64,000 nucleotides of DNA from Stammera capleta_AS (GCA_036884345.1 CP145602.1:124001-188000); one strand, 5' to 3'; shown: positions 21,874-33,539, counted from the first letter of the stretch. A program made the numbers and translations. Notes: generated from the sequence alone by a model not told the origin.

Positions 21874-23586
21874 ATGAATATTAAAAAAATAATTCATCAA
21901 AAAATTAATAAAATATTTCAATCTATAAAAATTAAAAAAAAATATAATTATAAAATACATCAAAATAATAAATTTAGTGATTATCAAATAAATGGAATTA
22001 TAGAAATAATTAAAAAAGAAAAAATTAATAAAATATATATATTTAAAAAAATTAAAAATAAACTTGAAAAAGAAAAAATATTTAAAAAAATTAAAATTAT
22101 TTCTCCTGGATTTATAAATATATTTATAAAAAAAAAAGAAATAAGTAAAATAATAAATAAATATACAAAAATAAAAAATTTTGGTATAAAACAAAAAAAA
22201 AAAAATATCATAATAGACTATTCATCACCTAATGCAGCTAAAGAAATGCATATAGGACATTTAAGATCAACTATATTAGGTGATAGTATAGCAAATATAT
22301 TAAAATTTTTAGGTCATAATATTATAAGAATAAATCATTTAGGTGATTGAGGAACACAATTTGGAATGATAATTGCATGAATTAAAAAATATAAAATAAA
22401 AAAAAAAATTAATAATATAAAATTAATAGAAAATATTTACAAAAATGCTCAAAAAAAATTTTTAAAAGATAAAAAATTTTCTAATTTATCTAGAAAATAT
22501 GTAGTTAAATTACAAAAAAAAAAAAAAAAAATAATTAAAATATGAAAAAAAATAATTAAATTAACTATAAAAAAAAATAACAAAATATATAAAATATTAA
22601 ATATAAAAATTAATAAAAAAAATACAATAGGAGAAAGTTATTATCAAAAATTTTTACCTTATATAGTTAAAGACCTAATAAAAAAAAAAATAGCATATAA
22701 AAAAAAAAAATCAGTTTTTATAAAAACTACAAATAAAAATAAAAAAAATATACTAATAATAAGAAAAAAAGATGGAGGATATTTATATAGTACTACAGAA
22801 ATAGCTTCCATAATATATAGATATAAAAAATATAAAACAAATAAAATAATTTATCTAATAGATTCTAGACAAAATATATATTTAAAACAAATATTTACAA
22901 TAGTTAAAAAAGCTAAATATATACCTAAAAATGTTAAATTAATACATTATAATTTTGGATCTATATTAAATAAACTAGGAAAACCTTATAAAACTAGAGA
23001 AGGAAAAAATATAAAATTAAAAAAAATAATTAAAAAAACTATTAAAATTACTAAAAAAAAAATATTATCTAAAAATAAATATATATATAACAAAAAAAAA
23101 ATTAACAAAATATCTAATATAATAGCTATAAGTGCTATAAAATATTATGATTTATCAAAAAATAGAATTAAAAATTATATTTTTAATATTAAAAAAATGC
23201 TTTCTTTAAAAGATAATACAGGACCATATATACAATATGCTTATACAAGAATAATATCAATATTAAAAAAAAATAATACTAATATAAAAAAAAGTATTAA
23301 AGAAAATAAATTTAAAATTTTTAATAAAATAGAATTTTATATATGTAAAGAAATAATTAATTTAGAAGAAATTATAAATCTTTCATCTAAAGGAAATCCA
23401 CATATTATATGTCATTATTTATATAAAATAACATCTCTATTTTCTAAATTTTATGAGACAAATAATATTAAAAATATTAAAAATATTAAAATTAAAAATA
23501 GTAAATTAAAATTAATTGCTATAATAGCTAAAATTATTAAAATATGTTTATCATTATTGGGTATAAAAATATTAAATAAAATGTAA
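21874..23586 (+). CDS. argS: Arginyl-tRNA synthetase
   Basis: ArgRS charges tRNA-Arg. The frame of 570 residues (577 in E. coli) includes TGA at conserved Trp in LGDWGTQFGM. The class I HIGH motif is HIGHLRS, preceded by SSPNAAKEMH. The C-terminal anticodon-binding domain keeps the DNTGPYIQYAYTRI signature. The coding strand is extremely A-rich with long poly-Lys/Asn/Ile stretches, in contrast to plus-strand genes left of the gap. It diverges from aspS across 100 bp that probably hold both promoters. Confidence 0.94.
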
Positions 23587-23591
23587 AAAAA

Positions 23592-24437
23592 TTAAAATAT
23601 ATTTTTTTGACCAATTGTAAAACGATATAAATTATTATAATCCTTAAAACTAAAAACATTATAAAATTTTTTAGAAAACATATATTTCACTATATTTTTA
23701 TGATTATGAGAATGTTCTAAAATTAATCAACCTTTATTTCTTAAATAATTAAAAGATTCATTTATTATTAAAAAAATATCTAAAATACCATTAAATCTAG
23801 AAAATAAAGAAAAATAGGATTCAAAACGTAAATCATTTAAAATATTTAAACAAAAATCATTTTTTTTTATATAAGGAGGATTACTAATTATTAAATCAAA
23901 ATTTTTTTTTTTATTTTTAAAATAAGAAAATCAATTACTTTTTAAAAAAAAAACATTTTTTATATTTAAACGATATGAATTATATTTAGCTAAATTAACT
24001 GATAATAAATCTATATCCACACCAGTAACAAAAGTATTTTTACAAGATTTAGCTATAGATAAAGCTATAACACCAGAACCTGTACCTAAATCTAAAATAT
24101 TTAAAAAATTATTTAATTTAATAATATTAATAGTATAACTAACCATTAATTCAGTATCAAAACGTGGTATAAATACATCAGGATATATTTTATAGGAAAT
24201 ATTTCTAAAAAAACCTTTACTAATTATATAAAATATTGGTTCACCACGTAATCTTTTAATAAAAAAAAAATTCAAAATACCTAATTGATAATCATTTATT
24301 TTCAAAAAAATATTAGATAAAATTCATATTTTTTTTTTTTTAAAAACATACTCTAAAATTAAAAAAATATCATTATAACTTATATAATTATTTATTTTAT
24401 ATAATTTAATATTATTAATTCATTTTAAAATATTCAT
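23592..24437 (-). CDS. prmC: Release factor glutamine methyltransferase PrmC
   Basis: PrmC methylates the Gln of the GGQ motif of RF1 and RF2, raising release efficiency. The 281-residue frame needs TGA as Trp in several places (KWINN, SNWFSYF where E. coli has SDWFSAL). SAM-binding LDLGTGSGVIALSIA and the substrate-binding SNPPYI are intact. The ATG abuts the prfA stop with no gap, as in the conserved prfA-prmC operon. Keeping this enzyme suggests its targets, RF1 and RF2, are both still functional. Confidence 0.94.
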
Positions 24438-25502
24438 TTAAATATTTTTTTCATATTTTTTAATTAAAGGAATAATTAATAAATCTAATCTACCATTTAA
24501 AATTTTATTTAAAGAATAAATAGTAAAATTAATACGATGATCAGTAATACGATTTTGTATAAAATTATAAGTACGATTACGATCACTTCTATATCCAGTA
24601 CCTAATAATTTTTTTTTCTTAAAAATATTTTTTTTATTTTTTTTTTTTAATTTATAAGAATAAATTCTAGCTTTTAATACTTCTAAAGCTTTAGATTTAT
24701 TTTTATGTTGAGATCTTTCTTGTTGACATTCAACTACTATTTTTGTTGGTATATGAGTAATACGAACAGCTGAATCAGTAGTATTAACATGTTGTCCACC
24801 AGAACCTGAAGATCTAAAAGTATCTATTTTAATATCTTCATTACGTAATAAAGGTAAATCAACTTCTGGTACATCAGGTATAACAGCTACTATACAAGTA
24901 GAAGTATGAACTCTACCTTGAGATTCAGTTAAAGGTACTCTTTGAACTCTATGACCTCCAGATTCAAACTTTAATTTACTATAAACATTTTTACCAATAA
25001 TTTTTATTACTATTTCTTTATATCCATTTAATTCAGTATTATTACAACTAATTAATTCAACTTTTCAATTCATTAATTCAGAATATTTAGTATACATTTT
25101 AAACAAATCATAAACAAATAAAGAAGCTTCATGTCCTCCTGTACCAGCATATATTTCTAAATAAACATTTAAAATATCTTTAGAATTTTTATCTAAATTT
25201 AATAAATAATTTTTTAATTTATTAAAATAAAAATTTACTTTAATATAAACTTTTTTATATTCTTCTATAGCTAAAGAATTTAATTCTTTATCATTAATTA
25301 ATAATTTAATATAATCTAATTCCTGAGAATATTTTATTCAAATATCAAAACAATCTTTAATTTTACAAAATTTTTTATATTTACATATTAAAGATAAATA
25401 TTTCTTACTTTTATAATCTAAATTATAATTAATTAATTTATTTAATTTAATTAATTCTTTATTAATTTTATCAATTCTAAACTTAATAAAATTATTATCC
25501 AT
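24438..25502 (-). CDS. prfA: Peptide chain release factor 1
   Basis: RF1 releases peptides at UAA and UAG. The frame is 354 residues (360 in E. coli). The codon-recognition motif is PLT in RVPLTESQGRVHTS (PAT in E. coli, still the RF1-type PxT class), and the catalytic SGSGGQHVNTTDSA motif is intact. Trp residues such as DCFDIW are TGA. Since nearly all genes here end in TAA and a few in TAG, RF1 alone could serve every stop codon I can see. Confidence 0.96.
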
Positions 25503-25688
25503 AAATTTTACCTAAAACATTAAAATAATTTAATAACTTAATAATATATTTTAATATAAATTTAATTAACTTTAATATTAATTTAAAATTAAAATAGTAA
25601 TTTAAAAACAAAAAATATATAATATTTAATAACAAATTTAATTATTTACCAAAATAATCTACTAAAATATTAAATATTTTTAAAAAAT

Positions 25689-26252
25689 ATGTGTATTAAA
25701 ATAATTATAGGAATAGGTAATATAGATAAAAAATTATTTAAAACAAGACATAATGTAGGAATATGATTTATTAAAAAATTTTTAAATAAAAAAAAAATTA
25801 AATTTAATAAAGTATATCAAAAAAAAATTAACAAAAAAAATATATATTTATATATTCCAAATACATATATAAATTTATGTGGTAAAAATATATATAAAAT
25901 TAAAAAAAAATTAAACTTAATGAATAAAGAAATATTAATTGTACATGATGAAATAAATTTAAATCCAGGAATAGTAAAAATTAAAAAAAATATAGGTAAA
26001 AAAAGCACACATAATGGTATAAAAAATATAATTAAATATTTTAAAAAAGATAATTTTTATCAACTAAGAATAGGTATTGGAAAACCATTGAAAAAGAAAA
26101 AATTAAGAAAATTTGTCTTATCTATTCCTAAAAAAAAAATAAAAAAATTAATTAAAAAATCCATTAAAAAATCTATATTTTATATTTATTTATGAATTAA
26201 CAATAAAAAACTTAATTTTATACAAAATATTTTACACAAAAAAAATATCTAA
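25689..26252 (+). CDS. pth: Peptidyl-tRNA hydrolase
   Basis: Pth recycles peptidyl-tRNA that drops off ribosomes. The start at 25689 gives MCIKIIIGIGN, matching the family N-terminus. The catalytic His is in KTRHNVGIWF (Trp is TGA), Asn in INLCGK, Asp in IVHDEINL, and the basic RLRIGIG-type motif appears as QLRIGIGKP. Length is 187 residues (194 in E. coli). The body is heavily Lys-enriched. It is followed 25 nt later by prfB on the same strand. Confidence 0.93.
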
Positions 26253-26277
26253 ATTTTAAAATATATTTTTAAAAACT

Positions 26278-27357
26278 ATGTTAGAAAAAAAAAAAATTTA
26301 TAAAGAAATACAAAAAATATATATAGAATATAAAAATTTTTTAAAATTAATAAATTTTACTAAAATAAATAAAAAATTTTTAGAATTTAAAAAAAAAAAT
26401 AATTACCAAAATATTCAATTTTATGATAAATATTTAATTAAAAAAAAAAAACTAGAAAAAAATATTAATAAAATCAATAAAATTAAAAAAAAAATTAAAT
26501 GTTTCAAAAAAAAAATTAAACAATTTAAATTAAATAAAAAAAAATATAATTTTAAAAAAAAAATTTTAAAAATTAAAGAAAATTTTTCATATATAAAAAT
26601 AAAAAATTTTTTATACAAAAATAAAGATAAAAAAAAATGTTATATAAATATTCAATCAGGTTCTGGAGGAACAGATGCACAAGATTGATCTTTATCAATA
26701 TTTAAAATGTATATTAAATGAGCAGAAAAAAAAAAATTTAAAACTAAAATAATCGAAAAAATATACGGAGAAATAGCTGGAATTAAATCAGCAACAATAT
26801 TAATAATAGGAAAATATGTATACGAATATTTAAAAAATGAAATAGGTATACATAGATTAATAAGACAAAGTCCATTCAAAATAAATAAAAAAATACATAC
26901 ATCTTTTTGTTCAGTATATGTATATGTAAAAAAAAAAAAAAACAAAAAAAATACATTTAATATTTTACTAAAAGATATTAAAATAAATTTTTACAAACCT
27001 TCAAGAACAGGAGGACAACATGCTAATAGAACCGAATCAGCAGTAAGAATTAAACATATTCCTACAGGAATTATTACACAATGTAAAAAAAACAGATCAC
27101 AACATAAAAACAAAAAACAAGCAATAATACAATTAAAAAACAAAATATTAAAATTTAAAAAAAATAAAAAAAAATACCAAAAATCAAATATAAATTGAGG
27201 AAATCAAACTAGAACATATATAATTAATAATGATATAGTTAAAGATACAAAATTAAATATAAAATTAAAAAATGTACAAAAAATACTAAATGGAAATATA
27301 GATATATTTATAGAAAAAAATTTAGAAAAAAAATATAAAAAAAAATATGAATATTAA
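26278..27357 (+). CDS. prfB: Peptide chain release factor 2, with three in-frame UGA codons
   Basis: RF2 normally terminates at UAA and UGA. The 359-residue protein keeps the SPF codon-recognition motif (RQSPF, followed by HTSF), and the catalytic motif RTGGQHANRTESAV. In-frame TGA codons at 26686, 26719 and 27196 fall at family-conserved Trp in GGTDAQDW, MYIKWAE and INWGNQ. Between SPF and HTS the usual DSGGRR is replaced by KINKKI, a change in the decoding loop. The E. coli autoregulatory +1 frameshift is absent: the first codons run straight on in one frame. The N-terminal domain is mostly Lys/Asn. The stop overlaps lysS by 11 nt, as in the prfB-lysS operon. Its presence alongside UGA=Trp is paradoxical. 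Confidence 0.95.
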
Positions 27358-28741
27358 AAAAATAAACGATATATATCATATAATTAAAAATTATTCTAAA
27401 AAACCTAAAAAAATAATAGAAAAAAAAAAAATATATAAAAAAATAGCTGGAAGAATAGTTTCTAAAAGAAATATGGGAAAAAATATATTTTTAAATATAC
27501 AAGATATAAAAGGTAACATACAAATATTAATAAATAAAAATAAAATAGATAAAAAATATTTAACTATAATTAAAAAAATCAAATTAGGATATTTAATATA
27601 TTTAAAAGGAATATTATTTAAAACAAATACTAAAGAACTAACAATAAGATGTAAACATATAAAAATATTAAATAAATCATACAAAAAATTACCAGATAAA
27701 TTTCATAAATTAAAAAATAAAGAAAAAAAAATTCGTTTAAGATATTTAGATTTAATAACAAATATAAAGACTAGAAAAACATTTTTAAAAAGAATTAAAA
27801 TAATTTATTTAATAAGAAAATTTTTAAATCAAAGAAAATTTTTAGAAGTAGAAACTCCTATGTTACATATAATTCCTGGAGGAGCTAGTGCAAAACCATT
27901 TAAAACATATTATAAGAAACTAAATACATATATGTATTTACGTATAGCACCAGAATTATATTTAAAAAAATTAATTATAGGAGGTTTTACTAAAATATTT
28001 GAATTAAATAGAAATTTTAGAAATGAAGGTATTTCTACTAAACATAATCCTGAATTTACAATGATAGAAATATATCAATCTTACTCTAATTATAAAAATA
28101 TGATGGAATTAATAGAAAAAATGTTCTCATATATTATAAATTCTTTATTTATTAAAAAAAAAAAAATATTTTTTAAAAAATATAAAATTAATTTTAAAAT
28201 ACCATTTAAAAAAATAACATTTAAAAAATCAATATATAAATATTCTAAATTATTTAAATCTATTAAAGAATTAAATAATACTAAAAAAATAATTAATATA
28301 GCAAAAAAAATAAATATAAATATATATAATCAATCTACAGAAAAAATAATATTTAAAATATTTCAAAATACAGTAGAAAAAAAAATTATTCAACCAACAT
28401 TTATAACTGATTACCCATCTAATATATCTCCTTTAGCTAAAGAAAAAAAAAAAAATTGTAATATAGCAGAAAGATTTGAATTATTTATAGGAGGTTTAGA
28501 AATAGCTAATGGATTTACAGAATTAAATAATTATAAAAAACAAAAAAATAAATTTAAACAACAATTAATAGAAGAAAATAAAAATATAAATTTTTTAGAT
28601 AAAAATTATATAAATGCATTAAAATATGGTTTACCACCAACTTCGGGTGTGGGTATAGGTATAGATAGATTAGTAATGTTAATAACAAATAATAAATCAA
28701 TAAAAAATACTATTTTTTTTCCAACACTAAAAAAAAATTAA
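27347..28741 (+). CDS. lysS: Lysyl-tRNA synthetase, class II
   Basis: LysRS charges tRNA-Lys, a heavily used tRNA given the Lys-rich proteome. The 464-residue protein (505 in E. coli) is shorter at the N-terminus but has the OB-fold (KIAGRIVSKRNMGKN), class II motif 1 region FLEVETPML, motif 2 FELNRNFRNEGISTKHNPEFTM, and motif 3 GIGIDRLVML. The start was taken at the ATG inside the prfB end; the homology to E. coli begins close to it. It contains no TGA and so is readable in either code. Confidence 0.96.
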   Translation: MNIKKINDIYHIIKNYSKKPKKIIEKKKIYKKIAGRIVSKRNMGKNIFLNIQDIKGNIQILINKNKIDKKYLTIIKKIKLGYLIYLKGILFKTNTKELTIRCKHIKILNKSYKKLPDKFHKLKNKEKKIRLRYLDLITNIKTRKTFLKRIKIIYLIRKFLNQRKFLEVETPMLHIIPGGASAKPFKTYYKKLNTYMYLRIAPELYLKKLIIGGFTKIFELNRNFRNEGISTKHNPEFTMIEIYQSYSNYKNMMELIEKMFSYIINSLFIKKKKIFFKKYKINFKIPFKKITFKKSIYKYSKLFKSIKELNNTKKIINIAKKININIYNQSTEKIIFKIFQNTVEKKIIQPTFITDYPSNISPLAKEKKKNCNIAERFELFIGGLEIANGFTELNNYKKQKNKFKQQLIEENKNINFLDKNYINALKYGLPPTSGVGIGIDRLVMLITNNKSIKNTIFFPTLKKN

Positions 28742-29391
28742 AAATATTTTTTAAAATTTAAAAAAATTTTTTTTAACAAATTTTTATTTAAATATAATCT
28801 TATATAATAATTACAAAAATCTAAAAAATTATTATTTTTTTTAATTAAAAAAAATTGTAATCTAAAATTTTTACTATAATAATTATTCAATATAATATTT
28901 TTATTTAATAAAAAATTTATAATTTTTTTTAATTCAATTCATAATTTTATAATATTTTTTTTATCCAAATAAGTAAGAAAAAAATTACCAATAATTTTAT
29001 ATAAAAAAAATATATTTTTTTTACCTAGTAAAGGTACTCATAATATTTTATGTATTTTTAAAAAAAATTTTTTTTTAAAATTCAATTTAAAAAAATTAAA
29101 CAATTTAAAAGTTAATAATAATACTTCATTATAAGGAACATTATAATTATTTAAAGAAACAGTTTTTAATTCTCAATTTAAATAATTAATATCACATATA
29201 TAACCTTTAAATTTTTTATTAACAATATAATTTTCTATTAGACGTCCTAATAACCCTTTATCTAAATTATTTTTATAATTTAAAAATAAATTATACTTAT
29301 CTATTAATTGATATATATATAAACCAGAAATATTTTTTAATAAAGAAAATATATAATATTTTATCTTCTTCTTATAATATATAATATTCAT
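28738..29391 (-). CDS. mutH: DNA mismatch repair endonuclease MutH
   Basis: MutH nicks the unmethylated strand at hemimethylated GATC when activated by MutS and MutL. The 217-residue frame (229 in E. coli) needs TGA as Trp. NLDKGLLGRLIENYI matches the E. coli LKRDKGWIGVLLEIWL segment, and the catalytic DxnExK set is present as Asp in ICDINYL and the ELK of NWELKTVS. KILWVPLLG matches RVLWIPVEG. It converges on lysS with overlapping stops. Neither mutS, mutL nor dam is in this window, so its pathway cannot be confirmed here. Confidence 0.85.
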
Positions 29392-29643
29392 TTTATAATT
29401 AATATTTAAATAAATTTAAAACATAAAATATTTTTATATAATAATATAATATAAAAAATACAAAAATTAAAATATTTATTTTTTCTTTAAAAAATATATT
29501 ATATAAAATTAATTTTTTTATAAATATAAATATATTAAAATAAATAAAAAATAAATAATATAACTATATATTCAAATTTTTCATTTTTTTTTAAAAAAAA
29601 ATAATATCTTAAAATAAAAAATAAATTTAAATAAAATAATAAA

Positions 29644-30672
29644 ATGATAATTAAATGCGGAATTATAGGTTTACCTAATATAGGTAAATCAACTTTATTT
29701 AACTTATTAACAAATCAAAAAGTTAAAAACAAAAATTTTCCTTTCTGTACTATAAAATCTAATATAGGACATTCAAAAATAAAAAATAAAAAAATTAATA
29801 AAATAATTAAATATATTAAAAATAAAAAAACTATTTTTCCTAAAATAAAATATTTTGATATAGCAGGATTAATTAAAGATGCTCATAAAGGACATGGATT
29901 AGGAAATAAATTTTTAGAAGATATAAGAAAAACAAATATTTTAATACATATAATAAGAATATTTAAAAATCCTAAAATTATTAATATAAACAAAAAAATA
30001 GATCCAATAAAAGATATAAATATAATTAATAATGAAATAATACTTTCTGATTTAATATTATTAGAAAAAATAAAAAATAAATATAATAATAAAAAAAAAA
30101 ATAAAACAATTAATTTATTTATAAAAATTTTAGAAAAAAAAAAATATATAAATAAAAAAAAATTAAATAATAAACAATTAAAAATTTTAAAAAAAAATAA
30201 TTTACTCACTAATAAAAAAAAAATATATATATTAAACATAAACAATAAATTTGAAAACAAAAAAAAAATAAAAAAAATAAAAAATTATATTAAAAATATA
30301 GAAAATAAACCTATAATTCTAAATATTAATATAAAAAAAGAAAATAATAAAAATTTTAAAAAACAAAATATTAAATATAAAATTAACAAAAAAATAATTA
30401 AAAAATTAAATTTAATATTTTTTTATACTATTAAAAAAAATAAAACAACATTATGATTAACAAAAAAAAAATATAATATTATAAAAAGTATTAAACAAAT
30501 ACACAGTGATTTCTCAAAAAAATTTATTAAAGCTCATATTATAAATTTCAAAAATTTTATAAAATATAAAGGATGAAATAAAACAAAAAAAATAGGTAAA
30601 ATTAAAATAAAAGGAAAAAAATATATTATTAAAAACAATGATATTATTAATATAATGATAAATAAAAATTAA
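29644..30672 (+). CDS. ychF: Ribosome-associated ATPase YchF (Obg-like)
   Basis: YchF is a TRAFAC P-loop protein that binds ribosomes and hydrolyses ATP. The 342-residue frame (363 in E. coli) includes two TGA-coded Trp in the C-terminal part. G1 is GLPNIGKST, the switch region is NFPFCTI, G3 is DIAGLIKDAHKGHGLGN, and the base-recognition region NINNKFE matches NVNEDGFE. A C-terminal TGS-like domain remains (KGWNKTKKIGKIKIKGKKY, IIKNNDIINIM). The middle helical domain is reduced to poly-Lys/Asn stretches. Confidence 0.94.
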
Positions 30673-30920
30673 AAAATTTTAATTTATAATTTTATATATT
30701 AATTAAAATAAATTTTTAAATTAATATATTTTTATAAAAAAAAAATAAAATTTAAATTTAATATAAAAATATTATTTTTTTTCTTAAAAAAATAAATATA
30801 TGTAAATATTTTTCAAAAATTAAATATATAAAATATATATATATTATTAATAATAATATATTCTATATTAAAATAAATAATAAAAATGATTTATTTATCT
30901 TTTTTAAAAAGGAGATTCTA

Positions 30921-31853
30921 ATGAATATAGCAATAATTATATGTATGCATGGTACTTTAAGTTTAGAAATTCTTAAAACAATAGAATTAATTATAGGAAA
31001 ACAAAAAAATATATTTGCAATAAAATTTTTACCTGGAGAAAATTTAAACAATTTAATTATAAAATATAAAAAATCATTTAAAAAATTAAATATATCCAAA
31101 GGTATAATATTTTTTGTAGATATAATTGGAGGTAGTCCATTTAATGCAGCAAATAAAATATTACATACAAAAAAAAATAAATGCGATATTATATCGGGTA
31201 CTAATATACCTATGTTACTAGAAACATGTATGGCAAGAGAAGAAAACAAAAATTTTGATCAGTTAATTAATATAGCTATAAAAACAGGAAAAAAAAGTAT
31301 CAATAATATATATAATATTATAAATAATAAAAAAAAAATAAAAAAAAATAAAATAGAAAAAAATATAAAAAATATGCAAATTATGTTAACCAGAATAGAT
31401 GATAGATTAATACATGGACAAGTTACTACTGGTTGAAGTAAAGAATTTCAAATTTCAAGAATAATAGTTATTAATAATGATATATCAAAAGATACAATAA
31501 GAGTAAAATTATTAAAACAAGTATCACCACCTAATATTACTTCTCATGTAGTAAATATAAAAAAATTTATTAAAGTATATAATAATCCAAAATATTTTGG
31601 AGAAAAAGTTTTATTATTATTTACAAATCCTAAAGATATAATTAAAATTATTCAAAAAGGAGTAAAAATTAAAAGTATAAATATAGGAGGTATATCATAT
31701 CAAAAAGGAAAAAAACAAATAACAAATGCAGTATCAGTAAATAAAGATGATATAAAATCATTTTATAAACTACATAAAATGAATATAGAATTAGAAATAA
31801 GAAAAGTACCTAATGATAAAAAAATAAATTTAATAGATATATTAAAAAAATAA
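30921..31853 (+). CDS. manX: Mannose-type PTS enzyme IIAB
   Basis: ManX relays phosphate from HPr to the incoming sugar. The IIA domain has its phosphorylated His in ICMHGTLS (position 10) and the GGSPFNAAN motif; the IIB domain has its His in RIDDRLIHGQVTTGW (Trp is TGA). The Ala/Pro linker of E. coli is replaced by a short Lys/Asn stretch, giving 310 residues (323 in E. coli). A strong AAAGGAG ribosome-binding site at 30908-30914 precedes the ATG, one of the best in the window. It heads the manXYZ operon, the only sugar uptake system seen here; the system takes mannose, glucose and amino sugars in relatives. Confidence 0.96.
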
Positions 31854-31877
31854 AAAAAATAATAAATAGGAAAAAAT

Positions 31878-32684
31878 ATGGAAATTACTTTATCACAAAT
31901 AATATTAATATTTATTGCAAGTTGTTTAATAGGTGCAGAATCTATATTAGACGAATTTCAAATACATAGACCAATATTAGCATGTCCTTTAATTGGATGA
32001 ATACTAAATGATTTAAAAACTGGAATAATTTTAGGAGGAACATTAGAAGTTATATCTTTAGGTTGAATGAATATAGGAGCAGCTGTTTGTCCAGATACAG
32101 CTCTAGCATCAATAATATCTACTATTTTAGTAATAGCAAATAAACAAAATATTGGTTCAGGTATAGCTATGGCATTACCAATATCAGCAACAGGTCAAAT
32201 ACTTACTATATTTGTACGTAGTTTAACTATAGGTCTTCAACATTTAGCTGATAAAACAATAAAAAAAAATCAAAATTTATTTTTTATATCATGTATACAT
32301 ATATGTGCATTATTTTTACAATCTATGAGAGTTGCTATACCTACATTAATAATAATATTATCAATGAGTACAGAAATAATACAAAAAATATTACATTCTA
32401 TACCATTAGTAGTAACTAACGGTTTAAATATTTCTGGTGGTATTATAGTAGTAGTTGGATATGCTATGGTAATAAATATGATGGAAACTAAATCATTAAT
32501 GCCATTTTTTTATTTAGGATTTACAATAGCAGCATTTACTAAATTTAATTTAGTTGGTTTAGGTATTATTGCTATAGTATTAGCTATATTATATATACAA
32601 TTATCACCTAAATATTATATTAAAGAAATTAATAATATCAATAATAAAAATAAAAAAATCACTAAAGATGATGAATTAGATTAA
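31878..32684 (+). CDS. manY: Mannose-type PTS enzyme IIC
   Basis: ManY is a membrane component of the sugar channel. The 268-residue protein (266 in E. coli) aligns from end to end, with ESILDEFQIHRP, GGTLEVISLGWMNIGAA, VVTNGLNISGG and the conserved C-terminus DDELD. Several Trp codons are TGA (LIGWIL, LGWMN). About seven hydrophobic segments are visible. This is one of the best conserved proteins in the window, with few poly-Lys stretches, which implies strong selection on sugar import. Confidence 0.96.
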
Positions 32685-32705
32685 TAATATTTAAGGATTA
32701 AATAA

Positions 32706-33539
32706 ATGAATAAAAAAAAAATTAGTAATACAGATATTAATAAAGTATTTATACGTAGTACTTTGTTACAAGGATCATGAAATTTTGAAAGAATGCAAGC
32801 ATTAGGTTTTTGTTACTCTATGATTCCTGTAATTAATAAACTTTATTATGATAATAAAAAAGAAAAAAAAAAAGCAGTACAAAGACATCTAGAATTTTTT
32901 AATACTCATCCATATATGGTAGCTCCTATATTAGGAGTAATTATTGCTATGGAAGAAAAAAAAGCTAATGGAGTAAAAATAAAAAAAAGTACTATAAATA
33001 GTATTAAAATAGGATTAATGGGTCCTTTAGCAGGTATAGGAGATCCAATTTTTTGAGGTACAATTAGACCAATTTTATCTGCTGTAGGAGCAAGTTTATC
33101 TGTAAATGGTAATCTAATTGGCCCTATAATATTTTTCTTTTCATTTAATATTATAAGAATATCTGCATTATATTATGGTATTCATTATGGATATAAAAAA
33201 GGATTAAATATAGTAAAAGAAATAAATAAAAATTTACTTCAAAAATTAACTGAAGGTTCATCAATATTAGGTTTATTTATTATGGGATCTTTAGTTAGTA
33301 AATGAACAAAAATTAATATTCCTGTAGTTGTATCTAATGTTCAACAATACCAAAGTAATGTAAGACAAATAACAACTATACAAAATATTTTAGATCAACT
33401 AATACCTGGTTTAATACCATTATTATTAACATTAACATGTATGTGATTACTAAAGAAAAAAATTAATCCTTTATTAATTATGATATGTATATTTATAATA
33501 TGTATTATAGGTAATTTTTATCAAATATTACATGTTTAA
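32706..33539 (+). CDS. manZ: Mannose-type PTS enzyme IID
   Basis: ManZ is the second membrane component of the complex. The 277-residue protein (about 283 in E. coli) carries the family motifs STLLQGSWNFERMQALGF (Trp is TGA), FFNTHPYMVAPILG, GLMGPLAGIGDPIFWGTIRP and a C-terminal hydrophobic helix ending QILHV. The ATG follows an AAGGA site 22 nt after manY. Two hairpins follow downstream at 33627-33725. Confidence 0.96.

Noticed and set aside
26278..26400. The classical prfB programmed frameshift site
   Set aside because: The first codons run on in a single frame with no early in-frame TGA or CTT-TGA slip site; homology does not call for a shift.
29883..30260. Hydrophobic reading frames antisense to ychF, prfB, lysS, mnmE and similar genes
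   Set aside because: They are shadows of Lys/Asn/Ile codons (AAA, AAT, ATA), which read as Phe, Ile and Tyr on the other strand. They have no motifs and overlap well-identified genes.
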